Shown: positions 1-7,918 of the stretch, piece after piece | Position numbering within the stretch: position 1 is the first letter of the stretch | Layout: every line of letters starts with the position of its first letter | Source: CANJJB01 sp964449295 | GTDB taxonomy: Bacteria; Chlamydiota; Chlamydiia; Chlamydiales; Rhabdochlamydiaceae | Reading direction: 5' to 3' | NCBI GenBank assembly: GCA_964449295.1 | Contig: CAYUZN010000027.1 | Location: 1-18,810, forward strand | Length of the DNA: 18,810 nucleotides | Translations under genes and position numbers: made by a program | Notes under the pieces: model-generated | The model's database searches: none | Seen by the model: only the letters and a program-made list of their open reading frames with translations | What the model was told of the DNA's origin: nothing

Positions 1-1
1 A

Positions 2-979
2 AGTGGTGAAGTTCCCAGACAAATCTCAACTCCGAAACACTATGCTTACCTCAAAATTGCCGAAGGGTGCATGAAGAGATGTGCATTTTGTATTATCCCT
101 ATCATTAAAGGACCTTTACGCAGTAAATCAGAGAACCAAGTGTTAAAAGAGTTTCATACATTGTTAAACCAAGGTGTTTTTGAAGTGATTTTGATTGCGC
201 AAGACCTCGGTGATTATGGCAAAGATCGCAAAGAGATGGATGGCCTCACACACCTGCTTCGTGAAATGCTCTCAATTAAGAAAGATTTCTGGCTAAGGCT
301 TCTCTACCTCTATCCCGATGAAATTAACGAAGACATCATTCAACTCATGGAGAGCGATAAACGCATTTGCAGATACCTCGATATGCCCATTCAACACATC
401 AATCCACGGATCTTAAAAGCGATGCGCAGAAAGACCTCGAAAGAGCAGATCATCACAACTATTACAACGTTAAGACAGCGCCTTCCTGATATCGTCATTC
501 GCACAAGTCTTATGGTTGGATTTCCTGGTGAGACAGATGAAGAATTTGAAGAACTCGTTCAATTTGTCAAAGAGTACCCACTAGATAATATCGGTATTTT
601 TAAATATTCAAAAGAAGATGAATCCCATTCAGCAACACTGCCTAATCATATCAGCGAAGAGGTCAAACAAAAGCGGTTTGAGAAGCTTGTTAAAACCCAA
701 ATGAAAGAAGTGCGCAAGCGCAATAAAGCCTACATCGGCAAAAAACTGGCAGTCATTGTTGAAGGAACTCACCCTGAATCTGAATTTCTCATGCGAGGAA
801 GATTCTATGGACACTGCCCAGAAATTGATGGACACGTGATCATCAATGACGGCAGAAAAGTGACAGCTTTTGGCAGACTCTACGAAGTTGAAATCACAGA
901 TGTCGCAGACTACGATCTCATTGGAAGAGTTCTTGCACCGATTAGAAAAAAAGAAGGCTTATGTCTTGTATCGTCCTAA
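2..979 (+). CDS. rimO: Ribosomal protein S12 methylthiotransferase RimO (5' end outside window)
   Basis: This is a radical-SAM methylthiotransferase that adds a methylthio group to an aspartate of ribosomal protein S12. The open frame runs in from the left edge, so the start and the N-terminal domain are missing; 325 residues are visible. The CxxxCxxC cluster motif (EGCMKRCAFC) is at visible residues 21-30. It is followed by RimO-typical stretches: RYLDMPIQH, the VGFPGET loop, and IGIFKYSKED. The last 70 or so residues form a TRAM-like domain, which separates RimO/MiaB enzymes from other radical-SAM proteins; the FKYS segment favours RimO over MiaB. The ATG at 71 lies inside the cysteine motif and cannot be the real start. 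The 3' end overlaps the next gene by 19 bp, which suggests a translationally coupled ribosome-modification operon. Confidence 0.93.
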   Translation, partial: SGEVPRQISTPKHYAYLKIAEGCMKRCAFCIIPIIKGPLRSKSENQVLKEFHTLLNQGVFEVILIAQDLGDYGKDRKEMDGLTHLLREMLSIKKDFWLRLLYLYPDEINEDIIQLMESDKRICRYLDMPIQHINPRILKAMRRKTSKEQIITTITTLRQRLPDIVIRTSLMVGFPGETDEEFEELVQFVKEYPLDNIGIFKYSKEDESHSATLPNHISEEVKQKRFEKLVKTQMKEVRKRNKAYIGKKLAVIVEGTHPESEFLMRGRFYGHCPEIDGHVIINDGRKVTAFGRLYEVEITDVADYDLIGRVLAPIRKKEGLCLVSS

Positions 980-2106
980 AACCTGGTAAAGAGAAGTCGA
1001 TTCTCAAGAAGCACCCGTGGATTTTTTCAGGCGCAATTGCAAGCCAACCTTCTTTTCAAGATGGAGATATTCTACCCGTCTATAGCCACGATAAAACACA
1101 TCTTGCCACTGCTTATTTTCACACCACAAATTCGATTGCAGGTAGGATTTTAAGCTTTGGAGATCAGCCCGCGCATGAAGCGGTTATCTTCCACATCAAA
1201 AAAGCACTATCTTTAAGAAACACTCTTCAAAACACTTCCGCAAGACGCCTTATTAATGCGGAAGGAGATGCTCTTCCAGGGCTTATCGTCGATCAATACA
1301 ACGATGTACTTGTTGTGCAAATCAACACCTGTGGCATGGAAAAACTGAAAAAATTGATCGTAGAGACTCTTATCCAAGAACTAAAGCCCGCCTCTATCTA
1401 TGAGAAATCCCAGTCAAGCGCAAGAGTCCAAGAAGGCCTTCCTCATGCTAAAGGTCTGCTCTATGGCAAGCTCATACCTGAAGTCACCATCGTTGAAAAT
1501 GGCATCTCTTATATCGTCTCTATTGTTGAAGGGCAAAAAACAGGCTTTTTCTTAGATCAACGTGAGATGAGACGAAAAATCGCAGAACTCTCTTTCGGCA
1601 AACGAGTGCTCAACTGTTTTGCTTATTCAGGGGGCTTTTCACTGGCAGCTCTTAAAGGGGGAGCTGTGCATGTCACATCTGTCGATATTTCCAAAGAAGC
1701 TTGCGATTTATGTAGACGTCAGCCTCATAACTCAAATAACCATACCATCATTCAAGCCGATGTCTTTGAGTTTCTCAAAAACAATTCCCTCACTTACGAT
1801 CTTGTTATCTTAGATCCACCAGCTTTTGCTAAAAAAAGAGCCGACATTCCAGCTGCCTGCTCAGGCTACAAAGAGATCAATAGAAGGGCTTTCCAGACTC
1901 TACCTGCAGGGTCAATTCTTCTCACAAGTTCTTGCTCTGCCTACATAGACCAAGATCTCTTCCAAAATCTCATCTTCCAGTCAGCTCTAGAATCTGGCAG
2001 ATACGTTCAAATCATCGGAAGGCATACTCAAGCCTACGATCATCCCGTTGCGCTTAACCATCCGGAAGGGGATTACCTAAAAAGTTTGCTCCTCTACCTG
2101 TGGTAG
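961..2106 (+). CDS. Class I rRNA (cytosine-C5) methyltransferase, RlmI family
   Basis: This predicted SAM-dependent methyltransferase of 381 residues resembles 23S rRNA m5C1962 methyltransferase RlmI in length and order of motifs. An N-terminal PUA-like region (LKPGKEKSILKKHPWIFSGA) precedes the conserved GQKTGFFLDQREMR segment at about residues 190-204. SAM motif I is VLNCFAYSGGFSLAAL, motif IV is DLVILDPPAF, and TSSCS holds the likely catalytic cysteine. The ATG at 961 has an AGAAGG ribosome site a few bases upstream and sits inside the end of rimO, so the two genes are probably co-translated. The 3' end overlaps a convergent membrane-protein gene by 30 bp. The exact target nucleotide is inferred from the family, so no symbol is given. 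Confidence 0.88.
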   Translation: MSCIVLKPGKEKSILKKHPWIFSGAIASQPSFQDGDILPVYSHDKTHLATAYFHTTNSIAGRILSFGDQPAHEAVIFHIKKALSLRNTLQNTSARRLINAEGDALPGLIVDQYNDVLVVQINTCGMEKLKKLIVETLIQELKPASIYEKSQSSARVQEGLPHAKGLLYGKLIPEVTIVENGISYIVSIVEGQKTGFFLDQREMRRKIAELSFGKRVLNCFAYSGGFSLAALKGGAVHVTSVDISKEACDLCRRQPHNSNNHTIIQADVFEFLKNNSLTYDLVILDPPAFAKKRADIPAACSGYKEINRRAFQTLPAGSILLTSSCSAYIDQDLFQNLIFQSALESGRYVQIIGRHTQAYDHPVALNHPEGDYLKSLLLYLW

Positions 2107-2886
2107 GCTGTCATCGAAAGAGTCTTCAGCTTTAACTACAATACTAAAAAGAGCAGAAGCTGCTATGAGAAATGTTGCTTCAGCTTTTGGAAGCCAAGAT
2201 AACTTTGTAAAACATTTTCCTGCAACGGCTGCAATAGACAAGGTAAGATGAGGAAAAGTCATCAAGTCCCAGGGATATGATTCGCCTGATTCAAATACTC
2301 TCTTAAATGGAAAGACCATAACAACAAATAAGATAGGTGCTGCAACTCCCTCTTTCCAATTTTGAAATTGCGTTAAGGCTGTTAAAGCAAAAGTTGTTAA
2401 AAAGATGGCAGAGATCACAAAGTTGAATCGGATTAGCTTTCTGCGTAAATTACAAATTGTATCTCTATACTTATCTGAGGAAAATGAAAAAATATGTGAA
2501 GAGATATCAACCACTTTCAGTATGAGAAGGCTAGCTGCAAGAATTTTTGCTGAAGGTAAAAATTTAGTTCCTAATGATCGAGATATGTAAGCATAACTTT
2601 TTTGTATGATAGGAGTTTGCGACATCATCAAGAGATCGATAGCAAGGAGTCCTTGACATAATAGTGATCCGATATGATGAGGTAAAAATTGTGCAAATTG
2701 CCGATTCTCCGGGCTGTGCTGCTCGCTCAACGTGGTTTGAAACACATAAGAGGTGGCTAGATCTTTACACTCATAACACTCTTTCATAGCCACAATACCC
2801 AAATAAAAAGTAGCAGACAAATAGCCTATAGTAAGGAAATTATTAGGGTTTGTCAAAGAAGACCAAGATAAGTTGCTAGATATCAT
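2077..2886 (-). CDS. Hypothetical multi-pass membrane protein
   Basis: I do not recognise this 269-residue protein. It shows about six hydrophobic stretches, near residues 17-35, 71-87, 113-133, 153-172, 181-195 and 236-251. A basic loop (NLRRKLIR) precedes the fourth stretch, and the tail is acidic (DSFDDSLPQVEEQ). The frame is open further upstream to a TTG at 2937 and an ATG at 2910. I chose the ATG at 2886 because it alone has a ribosome site (TTGAGG, 5 nt spacing), and because a good promoter (2909-2937) overlaps the other two candidates. The 3' end overlaps the convergent RlmI-like gene. A role as a chlamydia-specific inner or inclusion membrane protein is only a guess from the neighbourhood. 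Confidence 0.75.
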   Translation of the reverse strand: MISSNLSWSSLTNPNNFLTIGYLSATFYLGIVAMKECYECKDLATSYVFQTTLSEQHSPENRQFAQFLPHHIGSLLCQGLLAIDLLMMSQTPIIQKSYAYISRSLGTKFLPSAKILAASLLILKVVDISSHIFSFSSDKYRDTICNLRRKLIRFNFVISAIFLTTFALTALTQFQNWKEGVAAPILFVVMVFPFKRVFESGESYPWDLMTFPHLTLSIAAVAGKCFTKLSWLPKAEATFLIAASALFSIVVKAEDSFDDSLPQVEEQTF

Positions 2887-2908
2887 ATTAACCTCAAAGT
2901 TAGCAGCC

Positions 2909-2937
2909 ATTCTATGACAAATAATTTTAAAAATCAA
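2909..2937 (-). promoter_or_regulatory. Predicted sigma-70-type promoter for the membrane-protein gene at 2886
   Basis: On the minus strand, a -35-like TTGATT (2932-2937) and a -10-like TAGAAT (2909-2914) are separated by exactly 17 bp. The predicted transcription start is near 2902, which leaves a leader of about 16 nt carrying the TTGAGG ribosome site before the ATG at 2886. The placement argues against the upstream TTG (2937) and ATG (2910) starts. Confidence 0.55.
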
Positions 2938-3034
2938 TTAAAAAAATTATTAATATTATAATTTGATTTGTATATTCTATTTATAGATGTTTTGTATTAT
3001 AGTTGATTATAAATTTATCAAATTTGTTATTTAT

Positions 3035-4438
3035 ATGAATAAAATCGTAAACTTTATAATTAATAAAGCACAAAACATTTACTCTAATAATGAACAAGGG
3101 ATTTTTAGCAAAATCTTTGGAATGTTCTCAAAGATCACATCATATGTGAGACAATTCTTTGAGCACAAAAATCAGAAGCCTAATTTCGATCCAAAATCGA
3201 AACCGGATTTAGCAAACAAAGTCAGTTTTGTTGTTCCCTCTAATGAGGTTATGGCAAGAAGACTGAGACAAATTTGTGCCGTTGCAAATCCTAATATAAT
3301 TAAAAAAGAGCCATCACCATTTCCTACTAAAGTATCATGGGAAGTTTTCCGCGATGTCGAGCGTGCTACTAATGAACCATTCACTTCTTATGAAAGAGAA
3401 AAACTCATTGCAAAAAAGATATTAACCCTTGTTGAAAAAAAACACCCCAAAGAACTTCTAGATAAGATATTTGATGAAGAAGGCTTTATGCTCATGGAGG
3501 GTGTTGCGCTTATTGGAAGCTATCTAAGGCGCAAAAAAGATTTACAAGGTCTCTATGTTTGTACATCTGTTGAAGCTTTTCAAACAGAGCTCAATAAAAT
3601 TAGTCTTTTAAAAGAGGGGCGTTTTGCTTTTGTTCTTCCTATTAGCATTGAAAATAGAGAGAAAGAAGATAAAGAATATAAGGGAGATGCTGGTCACAAA
3701 ATGTCTGTCTGTGTAGAAAAAACCTCTGAAGGGACAAACATCGCTATTCTAGATGCTATGGGATGGGAAATCGAGGAAAATGATTATCATATATTTGCTC
3801 CTCGTCTAATTCATAAATCTGCAAAGGAAAATCAATACACGGATGTGGAGGGTAGAGAGCTTTTCTGGTACATTATAAATAGTAAGCTTTACTCACCTGA
3901 AACAACAAAAATTTATTTCTCCACCGTTGAAAGGCAACATGCAGGATTTGGATGTGAGACTTTTTCACTACGCGATGGGGTCTCGTTTTTGCAAGAGAGA
4001 GATTTTTTTAATAAAATTCGGTCTGATGATGTCCTAATTCAAGAAAAAGAAGCCTCTCTCCATCTTAAACCAATCACGCTTCTTCCACCAATTTTTATGA
4101 GAAGTGCTCAATCAAAACGTCTTATTGCTCAGTATAGTGAAGAGTATCCTCGGGCCTTCCCTCAACATCAGGAAGAGGTAGAGGTTTTAAAAAAGATCCT
4201 TCCTAAACACGATGTTAACAACCAGAATCATTATATCGATCACAGATCTCATAAATATCATTTTCTTGCTCTGACAGCCTTGCTCGAGCTAGATACACAA
4301 GACGTTAAAAAGATGATACAAGAAGCAGGAGTTGTAGCACCTTGTCCTCCCATCGTGGAAGGGCAAGCTCCCCAGACATTGAGCGAAAGAGCCCTATTTC
4401 CTTCATGTACCGTCACAATCACTAAGTCAAAGTTATAA
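3035..4438 (+). CDS. Candidate CE-clan (Ulp1/YopJ-like) effector protein
   Basis: This is a 467-residue protein when read from the ATG at 3035. An in-frame ATG at 2987 would add 16 residues; neither start has a clear ribosome site, and the upstream stretch is AT-rich like non-coding DNA. I know no full-length homologue. Residues 220-312 show the order of a CE-clan cysteine peptidase or acetyltransferase: His221 (GHKMSVCVE), Asp240 in AILDAMG 19 residues later, Gln301 (ERQHAG), and Cys307 (FGCETFSL) six residues after the Gln. The Gln-to-Cys spacing equals that of Ulp1, and the His-to-acid spacing is close to Ulp1 and YopJ. Such proteins act as deubiquitinases, deSUMOylases or acetyltransferases in host cells. 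The N-terminal 220 residues and the C-terminal 150 are unassigned. A TATAAT at 2957-2962 may be its -10 box. The function is inferred from a handful of residues. Confidence 0.72.
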   Translation: MNKIVNFIINKAQNIYSNNEQGIFSKIFGMFSKITSYVRQFFEHKNQKPNFDPKSKPDLANKVSFVVPSNEVMARRLRQICAVANPNIIKKEPSPFPTKVSWEVFRDVERATNEPFTSYEREKLIAKKILTLVEKKHPKELLDKIFDEEGFMLMEGVALIGSYLRRKKDLQGLYVCTSVEAFQTELNKISLLKEGRFAFVLPISIENREKEDKEYKGDAGHKMSVCVEKTSEGTNIAILDAMGWEIEENDYHIFAPRLIHKSAKENQYTDVEGRELFWYIINSKLYSPETTKIYFSTVERQHAGFGCETFSLRDGVSFLQERDFFNKIRSDDVLIQEKEASLHLKPITLLPPIFMRSAQSKRLIAQYSEEYPRAFPQHQEEVEVLKKILPKHDVNNQNHYIDHRSHKYHFLALTALLELDTQDVKKMIQEAGVVAPCPPIVEGQAPQTLSERALFPSCTVTITKSKL

Positions 4439-4449
4439 GCAATATATCC

Positions 4450-4479
4450 TTGATATTTTGCCAAAAAATAAAGTATAAT
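4450..4479 (+). promoter_or_regulatory. Predicted promoter for the AAA+ ATPase gene
   Basis: TTGATA (4450-4455) and a perfect TATAAT (4474-4479) are separated by 18 bp. The start of transcription would fall near 4486, giving a 24-nt leader to the ATG at 4510 or an 81-nt leader to the ATG at 4567. Confidence 0.6.
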
Positions 4480-4480
4480 C

Positions 4481-4503
4481 CGTAAAAAACAACCAATTTT
4501 ACG
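4481..4503 (+). promoter_or_regulatory. Inverted repeat at the start of transcription, possible operator
   Basis: CGTAAAA (4481-4487) and TTTTACG (4497-4503) form a perfect 7-bp inverted repeat with a 9-nt spacer. It begins 1 bp after the predicted -10 box and covers the expected transcription start. This position suits a repressor site. A leader hairpin is possible but would be AT-rich and weak. Confidence 0.35.
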
Positions 4504-4509
4504 AAAATC

Positions 4510-5895
4510 ATGTCCGATTTTTCGCCAAAACAGACCTTAAACAACCCCGAAAAACAACCAAAATTCATGAAAAGGCTTATTGATCAAGAACTTAAGGAAT
4601 GGAAAGAATCATCCGCTAGAAAGTCCCTTATTTTAAGAGGAGCCAGGCAAGTTGGAAAAACCTTTGCCGTCAGATATTTAGGGCAATCTTATCCTGATTT
4701 TTATGAAATCAATCTTGAAAAAAGACCAGAGCTTCGCTCAATTTTTGAGCAAAATCTCGACCCTGTGAGAATTTTAAAAGAACTTTCGATCGATAGAGGA
4801 GAGGCAATTGTCCCTGGAAAAACACTTTTTTTTCTCGATGAAATACAATCATGCCCTCAAGCTATTTTGTCTCTTCGCTACTTTTACGAAGAGATGAAAG
4901 AGCTGCATGTTATAGGAGCCGGCTCACTTCTTGAATTTGCTATTGAAAAAGTCGGAGTGCCGGTTGGACGTGTGCAAACACTGACAATTTATCCGATGAG
5001 TTTTGCAGAGTTTTTAGTCGCACAAGGAAACCATTTGATGCTTAATGCGCTTTGCGAGCAAACTTCTTTTTCAGAAATTATTCATGAAAAATTCTTAAAG
5101 CTACTTGCAGAGTATTTTGTCATAGGGGGTTTTCCAGAAGTTGTTAGCTCTTGGATAAATACACAGCAAATAAGTGAGGTCAAAGATAAATTAAGTACCA
5201 TTGTACAAACCTACAGGCAAGATTTTGAGAAGTATGCCAAAAAAAATCAGCTCAAATATCTCAACTTACTACTTCAGCACATCCCCTTACAAATAGGGCA
5301 AAAATTTAAATTTCAAGGTATTGGAGAGTACCGAAAAAGAGAGCTTGCTCCTTGTCTAGAACTCATGGAAAAAGCGCACATCGTTCACTTCATTTATCAT
5401 ACAGCAGGGCAAGGCCTTCCTTTGGGTGCTCAAACTGACTTAGCCAAGTATAAGGTTATCTGTTTTGATATTGCTATGACGCAGCAGCTTTTAGGATTAG
5501 ATATAAAAGACTGGTTTTTAAATCCAGAAAAAGCCTTTATCAATCAAGGACAATTAGTTGAAGCTTTTGTAGGACAGGAAATAATAGCGTATTCTTGCTC
5601 AAGCATAAGATCTAATCTTTATTATTGGCAAAGAGAGGCTAAAGGAAGTGAAGCAGAAATCGACTATTTAGCCGCTTTTCAAGGGGAAGTAGTTCCTATT
5701 GAAGTCAAAGCTGGTAAGGGATCAACTTTAAAAAGTCTTCATTCTTTTCTCTCTTCACATCCTAAGAGTTCCTATGGCGTCAAATTATCGACTCTTCCAC
5801 GGAGTCAATTTGAGAAAATTAAATCTATTCCACTTTATTCTATCTTTGAAATTATAGAAGGCGCTTCTGAAAGAATTAAAAGCATATTAAATTAA
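4510..5895 (+). CDS. AAA+ ATPase with DUF4143-type C-terminus
   Basis: This 461-residue protein matches the large bacterial and archaeal family of AAA_14/DUF4143 ATPases. Walker A is GARQVGKT at residues 44-51, Walker B is LFFLDE at 106-111, and a sensor-like GAGSLLEF is at 136-143. The C-terminal part has the family's EAEIDYL and VVPIEVKAGK segments; Asp385 with Glu398-x-Lys400 looks like a PD-(D/E)XK nuclease-fold core. The biological role of this family is not well established; DNA or mobile-element handling is often supposed. The ATG at 4567 (MKRLIDQ) matches the usual family start better than the ATG at 4510, and neither has a clear ribosome site. Its own promoter and a possible operator precede it. 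The scattered distribution of the family suggests horizontal transfer. Confidence 0.85.
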   Translation: MSDFSPKQTLNNPEKQPKFMKRLIDQELKEWKESSARKSLILRGARQVGKTFAVRYLGQSYPDFYEINLEKRPELRSIFEQNLDPVRILKELSIDRGEAIVPGKTLFFLDEIQSCPQAILSLRYFYEEMKELHVIGAGSLLEFAIEKVGVPVGRVQTLTIYPMSFAEFLVAQGNHLMLNALCEQTSFSEIIHEKFLKLLAEYFVIGGFPEVVSSWINTQQISEVKDKLSTIVQTYRQDFEKYAKKNQLKYLNLLLQHIPLQIGQKFKFQGIGEYRKRELAPCLELMEKAHIVHFIYHTAGQGLPLGAQTDLAKYKVICFDIAMTQQLLGLDIKDWFLNPEKAFINQGQLVEAFVGQEIIAYSCSSIRSNLYYWQREAKGSEAEIDYLAAFQGEVVPIEVKAGKGSTLKSLHSFLSSHPKSSYGVKLSTLPRSQFEKIKSIPLYSIFEIIEGASERIKSILN

Positions 5896-5906
5896 AATTA
5901 TTTGTT

Positions 5907-5927
5907 TATAATTACAATTTGTTGTAA
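5907..5927 (+). promoter_or_regulatory. -10-like box overlapping a palindrome upstream of the SH2-like gene
   Basis: A TATAAT at 5907-5912 runs directly into TTACAA (5912-5917), a 4-nt spacer, then TTGTAA (5922-5927), a perfect 6-bp inverted repeat. No good -35 box is visible. The palindrome would cover the transcription start near 5919, so it may be a repressor site. Confidence 0.3.
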
Positions 5928-5949
5928 AAATAAATAAAGAGAGGGTTAT

Positions 5950-6666
5950 ATGCTTAAAGCGCGTATTCAAAGTGAGGCTGTGCGCCATAATATCGATCTT
6001 TTTCAACAGATTATGGATAGTGAGGCACAGGTAACGGCCTATAAGGCTTTTGTCAACTGTTTGACAGGGAATATACGGTTTAATCAATTTGATTTTCTGA
6101 ATAAAAATGAATGGAAAGAAATTACCATTCACCTTAAACCAGAGACCCATGAAGTTGAAGTGTTTGATAAGACACAAAAAGCCTTTGATATTAGCTTATT
6201 TGACCCTTTGGCGTATTGTGTCATGGCAGAGACTTTCTATGTCCTCCAATATATCTTAAAAAAACTCCCTGATTTTAAAGACTTAGCTGCTATTAAGCTT
6301 GAGGCTTCTATGGATAGAGCTTTCAATACAGATCTCGTACATAAAGCTTGGCATTCGATTGACCGTGTGAAAGCTGAGTCTCTTCTATCTGGCCAAGAAA
6401 TAGGAACCTATATCTTTCGTCAAGATGAGTATGCTAAGGTCTTGGAAAAAGAACTCTCTACTAATCTCAAAGTAAAAGTGAAATGTGTGACATTGACTTA
6501 TTTGGATGAGCGATCAACAATCAAAGATAAAACCTTGGTCAAGTATAAAAACCAGTGGCTTTTCTATGATAACGATCCTAGTTTGTCAGGAGAAGGTTAT
6601 GGTGATGTGAGCTACTTACTCGATGCTAGCCAGGAAATTTTTAGAAAGCCCCTGGAACAGCATTAA
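5950..6666 (+). CDS. Hypothetical protein with candidate C-terminal SH2-like domain
   Basis: This is a 238-residue protein with a clear ribosome site (GAGAGG) before the ATG. Residues 1-125 are unassigned. From residue 134 the sequence follows the SH2 pattern: AWHSIDRVKAESLL (alpha-A with Arg139), G148, then GTYIFR at 152-157. The last of these matches the phosphotyrosine-binding strand usually written FLVR, with Arg157 as the key arginine. Next come strand-like segments CVTLTYLDE (179-187), TLVKYKNQWLFYD (195-207), and a final helix YGDVSYLLDASQEI before KPL. Total length and element order fit one SH2 domain. SH2 domains are known among Legionella effectors, so a host-directed phosphotyrosine binder is conceivable. 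The typical histidine in strand D is not present. The assignment is by eye. The 3' end overlaps the convergent gene by 26 bp. Confidence 0.75.
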   Translation: MLKARIQSEAVRHNIDLFQQIMDSEAQVTAYKAFVNCLTGNIRFNQFDFLNKNEWKEITIHLKPETHEVEVFDKTQKAFDISLFDPLAYCVMAETFYVLQYILKKLPDFKDLAAIKLEASMDRAFNTDLVHKAWHSIDRVKAESLLSGQEIGTYIFRQDEYAKVLEKELSTNLKVKVKCVTLTYLDERSTIKDKTLVKYKNQWLFYDNDPSLSGEGYGDVSYLLDASQEIFRKPLEQH

Positions 6667-7810
6667 GTAGAGAAGTTGTCGCAGCTTGTGTTGCTTTCTT
6701 CTCAGATAGACTAGCTTGAGATTCAGGTTGAGTTCCTACACGAGCAGACTGAAACCAAGAAGATTTAAATTTTAGCACAAGCCCAATTGTTATTAAAGGT
6801 ACGATAACAGCTAAAAGAGCAGGGGAGGGGAGCAAAGCAAGAGCGCCACCTAAAGCTAAAAAGCCAAGTCCGCCCATTTCAATCTTATCTTTTGTGACTC
6901 TAGCTCGTAAAATCTTTCTCAAGTGTTCAGAAAATTCCTCTTTGGCAGCTTCTAATGACTGATAACGCTGGTAATCAATCTGATCATTTCTAATTTGTGC
7001 CATTTTTTCATCAAGTTGCTTACTTTCTTCATCTGTTAAATAAAGTCCAAATCGGGCTCTATTTTTCTCAAAATAAGCAGATAGATCTTTAATCTCTAGT
7101 AGCTGCTGTGCGTTGTTCATATTTTTGATAAAATCTGGCATAAAGTGAGTCAAAGATAGAGATGCATTATCGATAAATTGCTTTTCTATCACATAGGTCG
7201 TTATAAAAAATAGAGTTGGAAGAAAGTGAACAATCCAAACTGGCACTGGCGTTGCCATAGAGGCTAAGAAAATGGTCAGTGAGAGAATAGACAAAATAAG
7301 CCCTATACCATCCATGACTCTCTTTAGTTTGGCCTGTTCCATCATAAGATGCAGGGTTTTTTTACAAATTGGTTTTAACCCACCCTTAGCTGTTATAAAT
7401 AGACCCACGTGAATATTGTATTTTTTGCAAAACTCAGGTGATAAAATCTTTTCCAAATTACCTGGTTTTGTGATTAATTTTATAAAAGCCTTTTTGTGCT
7501 TTTTACTAGGAAATCGATTATTCTTAAGGCAGTTTAGCCCATCGATAAATCTCGTTTTTTGCAAAAGATTTAACCCGTAAATCAAAGATCCTAAAATGCT
7601 GCCAACTATAAATAGAGATGTTCCAATAGTTTTAGACACATCACTTGACAAGGCAGCCGTGACAGCAGGAATGACCCTTTGCACATGGCCTAGTTGCATA
7701 GCTTTGCTAACTTTTGATATCGCATTGCTCGCTTTTTCAGATCTGTCGATCGCTGTTTCACTAACAAACTTATTGTAAGGAATGTTGGTAGTAGGTGTTA
7801 TATGACTCAT
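6641..7810 (-). CDS. Hypothetical membrane protein with two-lobed hydrophobic segments
   Basis: I do not recognise this 389-residue protein. Hydrophobic stretches lie near residues 61-81, 167-187 with 190-208, and 313-326 with 330-347. The last two are two-lobed hairpin-like pairs, the pattern typical of chlamydial inclusion membrane (Inc) proteins. Residues 260-305 are charged and helical, possibly a coiled coil. The N-terminus is Ser/Thr-rich and the C-terminus Ala/Ser/Thr-rich. The ATG at 7810 is preceded by TAGAGG, and a promoter lies at 7834-7863, so it is probably transcribed alone. Inc-like function is inferred only from the hydrophobic pattern. Confidence 0.72.
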   Translation of the reverse strand: MSHITPTTNIPYNKFVSETAIDRSEKASNAISKVSKAMQLGHVQRVIPAVTAALSSDVSKTIGTSLFIVGSILGSLIYGLNLLQKTRFIDGLNCLKNNRFPSKKHKKAFIKLITKPGNLEKILSPEFCKKYNIHVGLFITAKGGLKPICKKTLHLMMEQAKLKRVMDGIGLILSILSLTIFLASMATPVPVWIVHFLPTLFFITTYVIEKQFIDNASLSLTHFMPDFIKNMNNAQQLLEIKDLSAYFEKNRARFGLYLTDEESKQLDEKMAQIRNDQIDYQRYQSLEAAKEEFSEHLRKILRARVTKDKIEMGGLGFLALGGALALLPSPALLAVIVPLITIGLVLKFKSSWFQSARVGTQPESQASLSEKKATQAATTSLLNAVPGAF

Positions 7811-7833
7811 ATACCTCTAGATTTTATACTCTA

Positions 7834-7863
7834 ATTATAACTCAAAAATTGTTTATGGATCAA
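7834..7863 (-). promoter_or_regulatory. Predicted promoter for the membrane-protein gene at 7810
   Basis: On the minus strand, TTGATC (7858-7863) and a perfect TATAAT (7834-7839) are separated by 18 bp. Transcription would start near 7827, leaving a leader of about 16 nt that contains the TAGAGG ribosome site. Confidence 0.6.
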
Positions 7864-7918
7864 TAAATTTATTGAATTATTGCGATTATGTAACTGACTT
7901 AAAACTAACGAGTTATAA

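Noticed and set aside
5887..6177. A minus-strand open frame of 96 codons at the start of the SH2-like gene
   Set aside because: It overlaps a plus-strand gene with a strong ribosome site and gives a low-complexity peptide.
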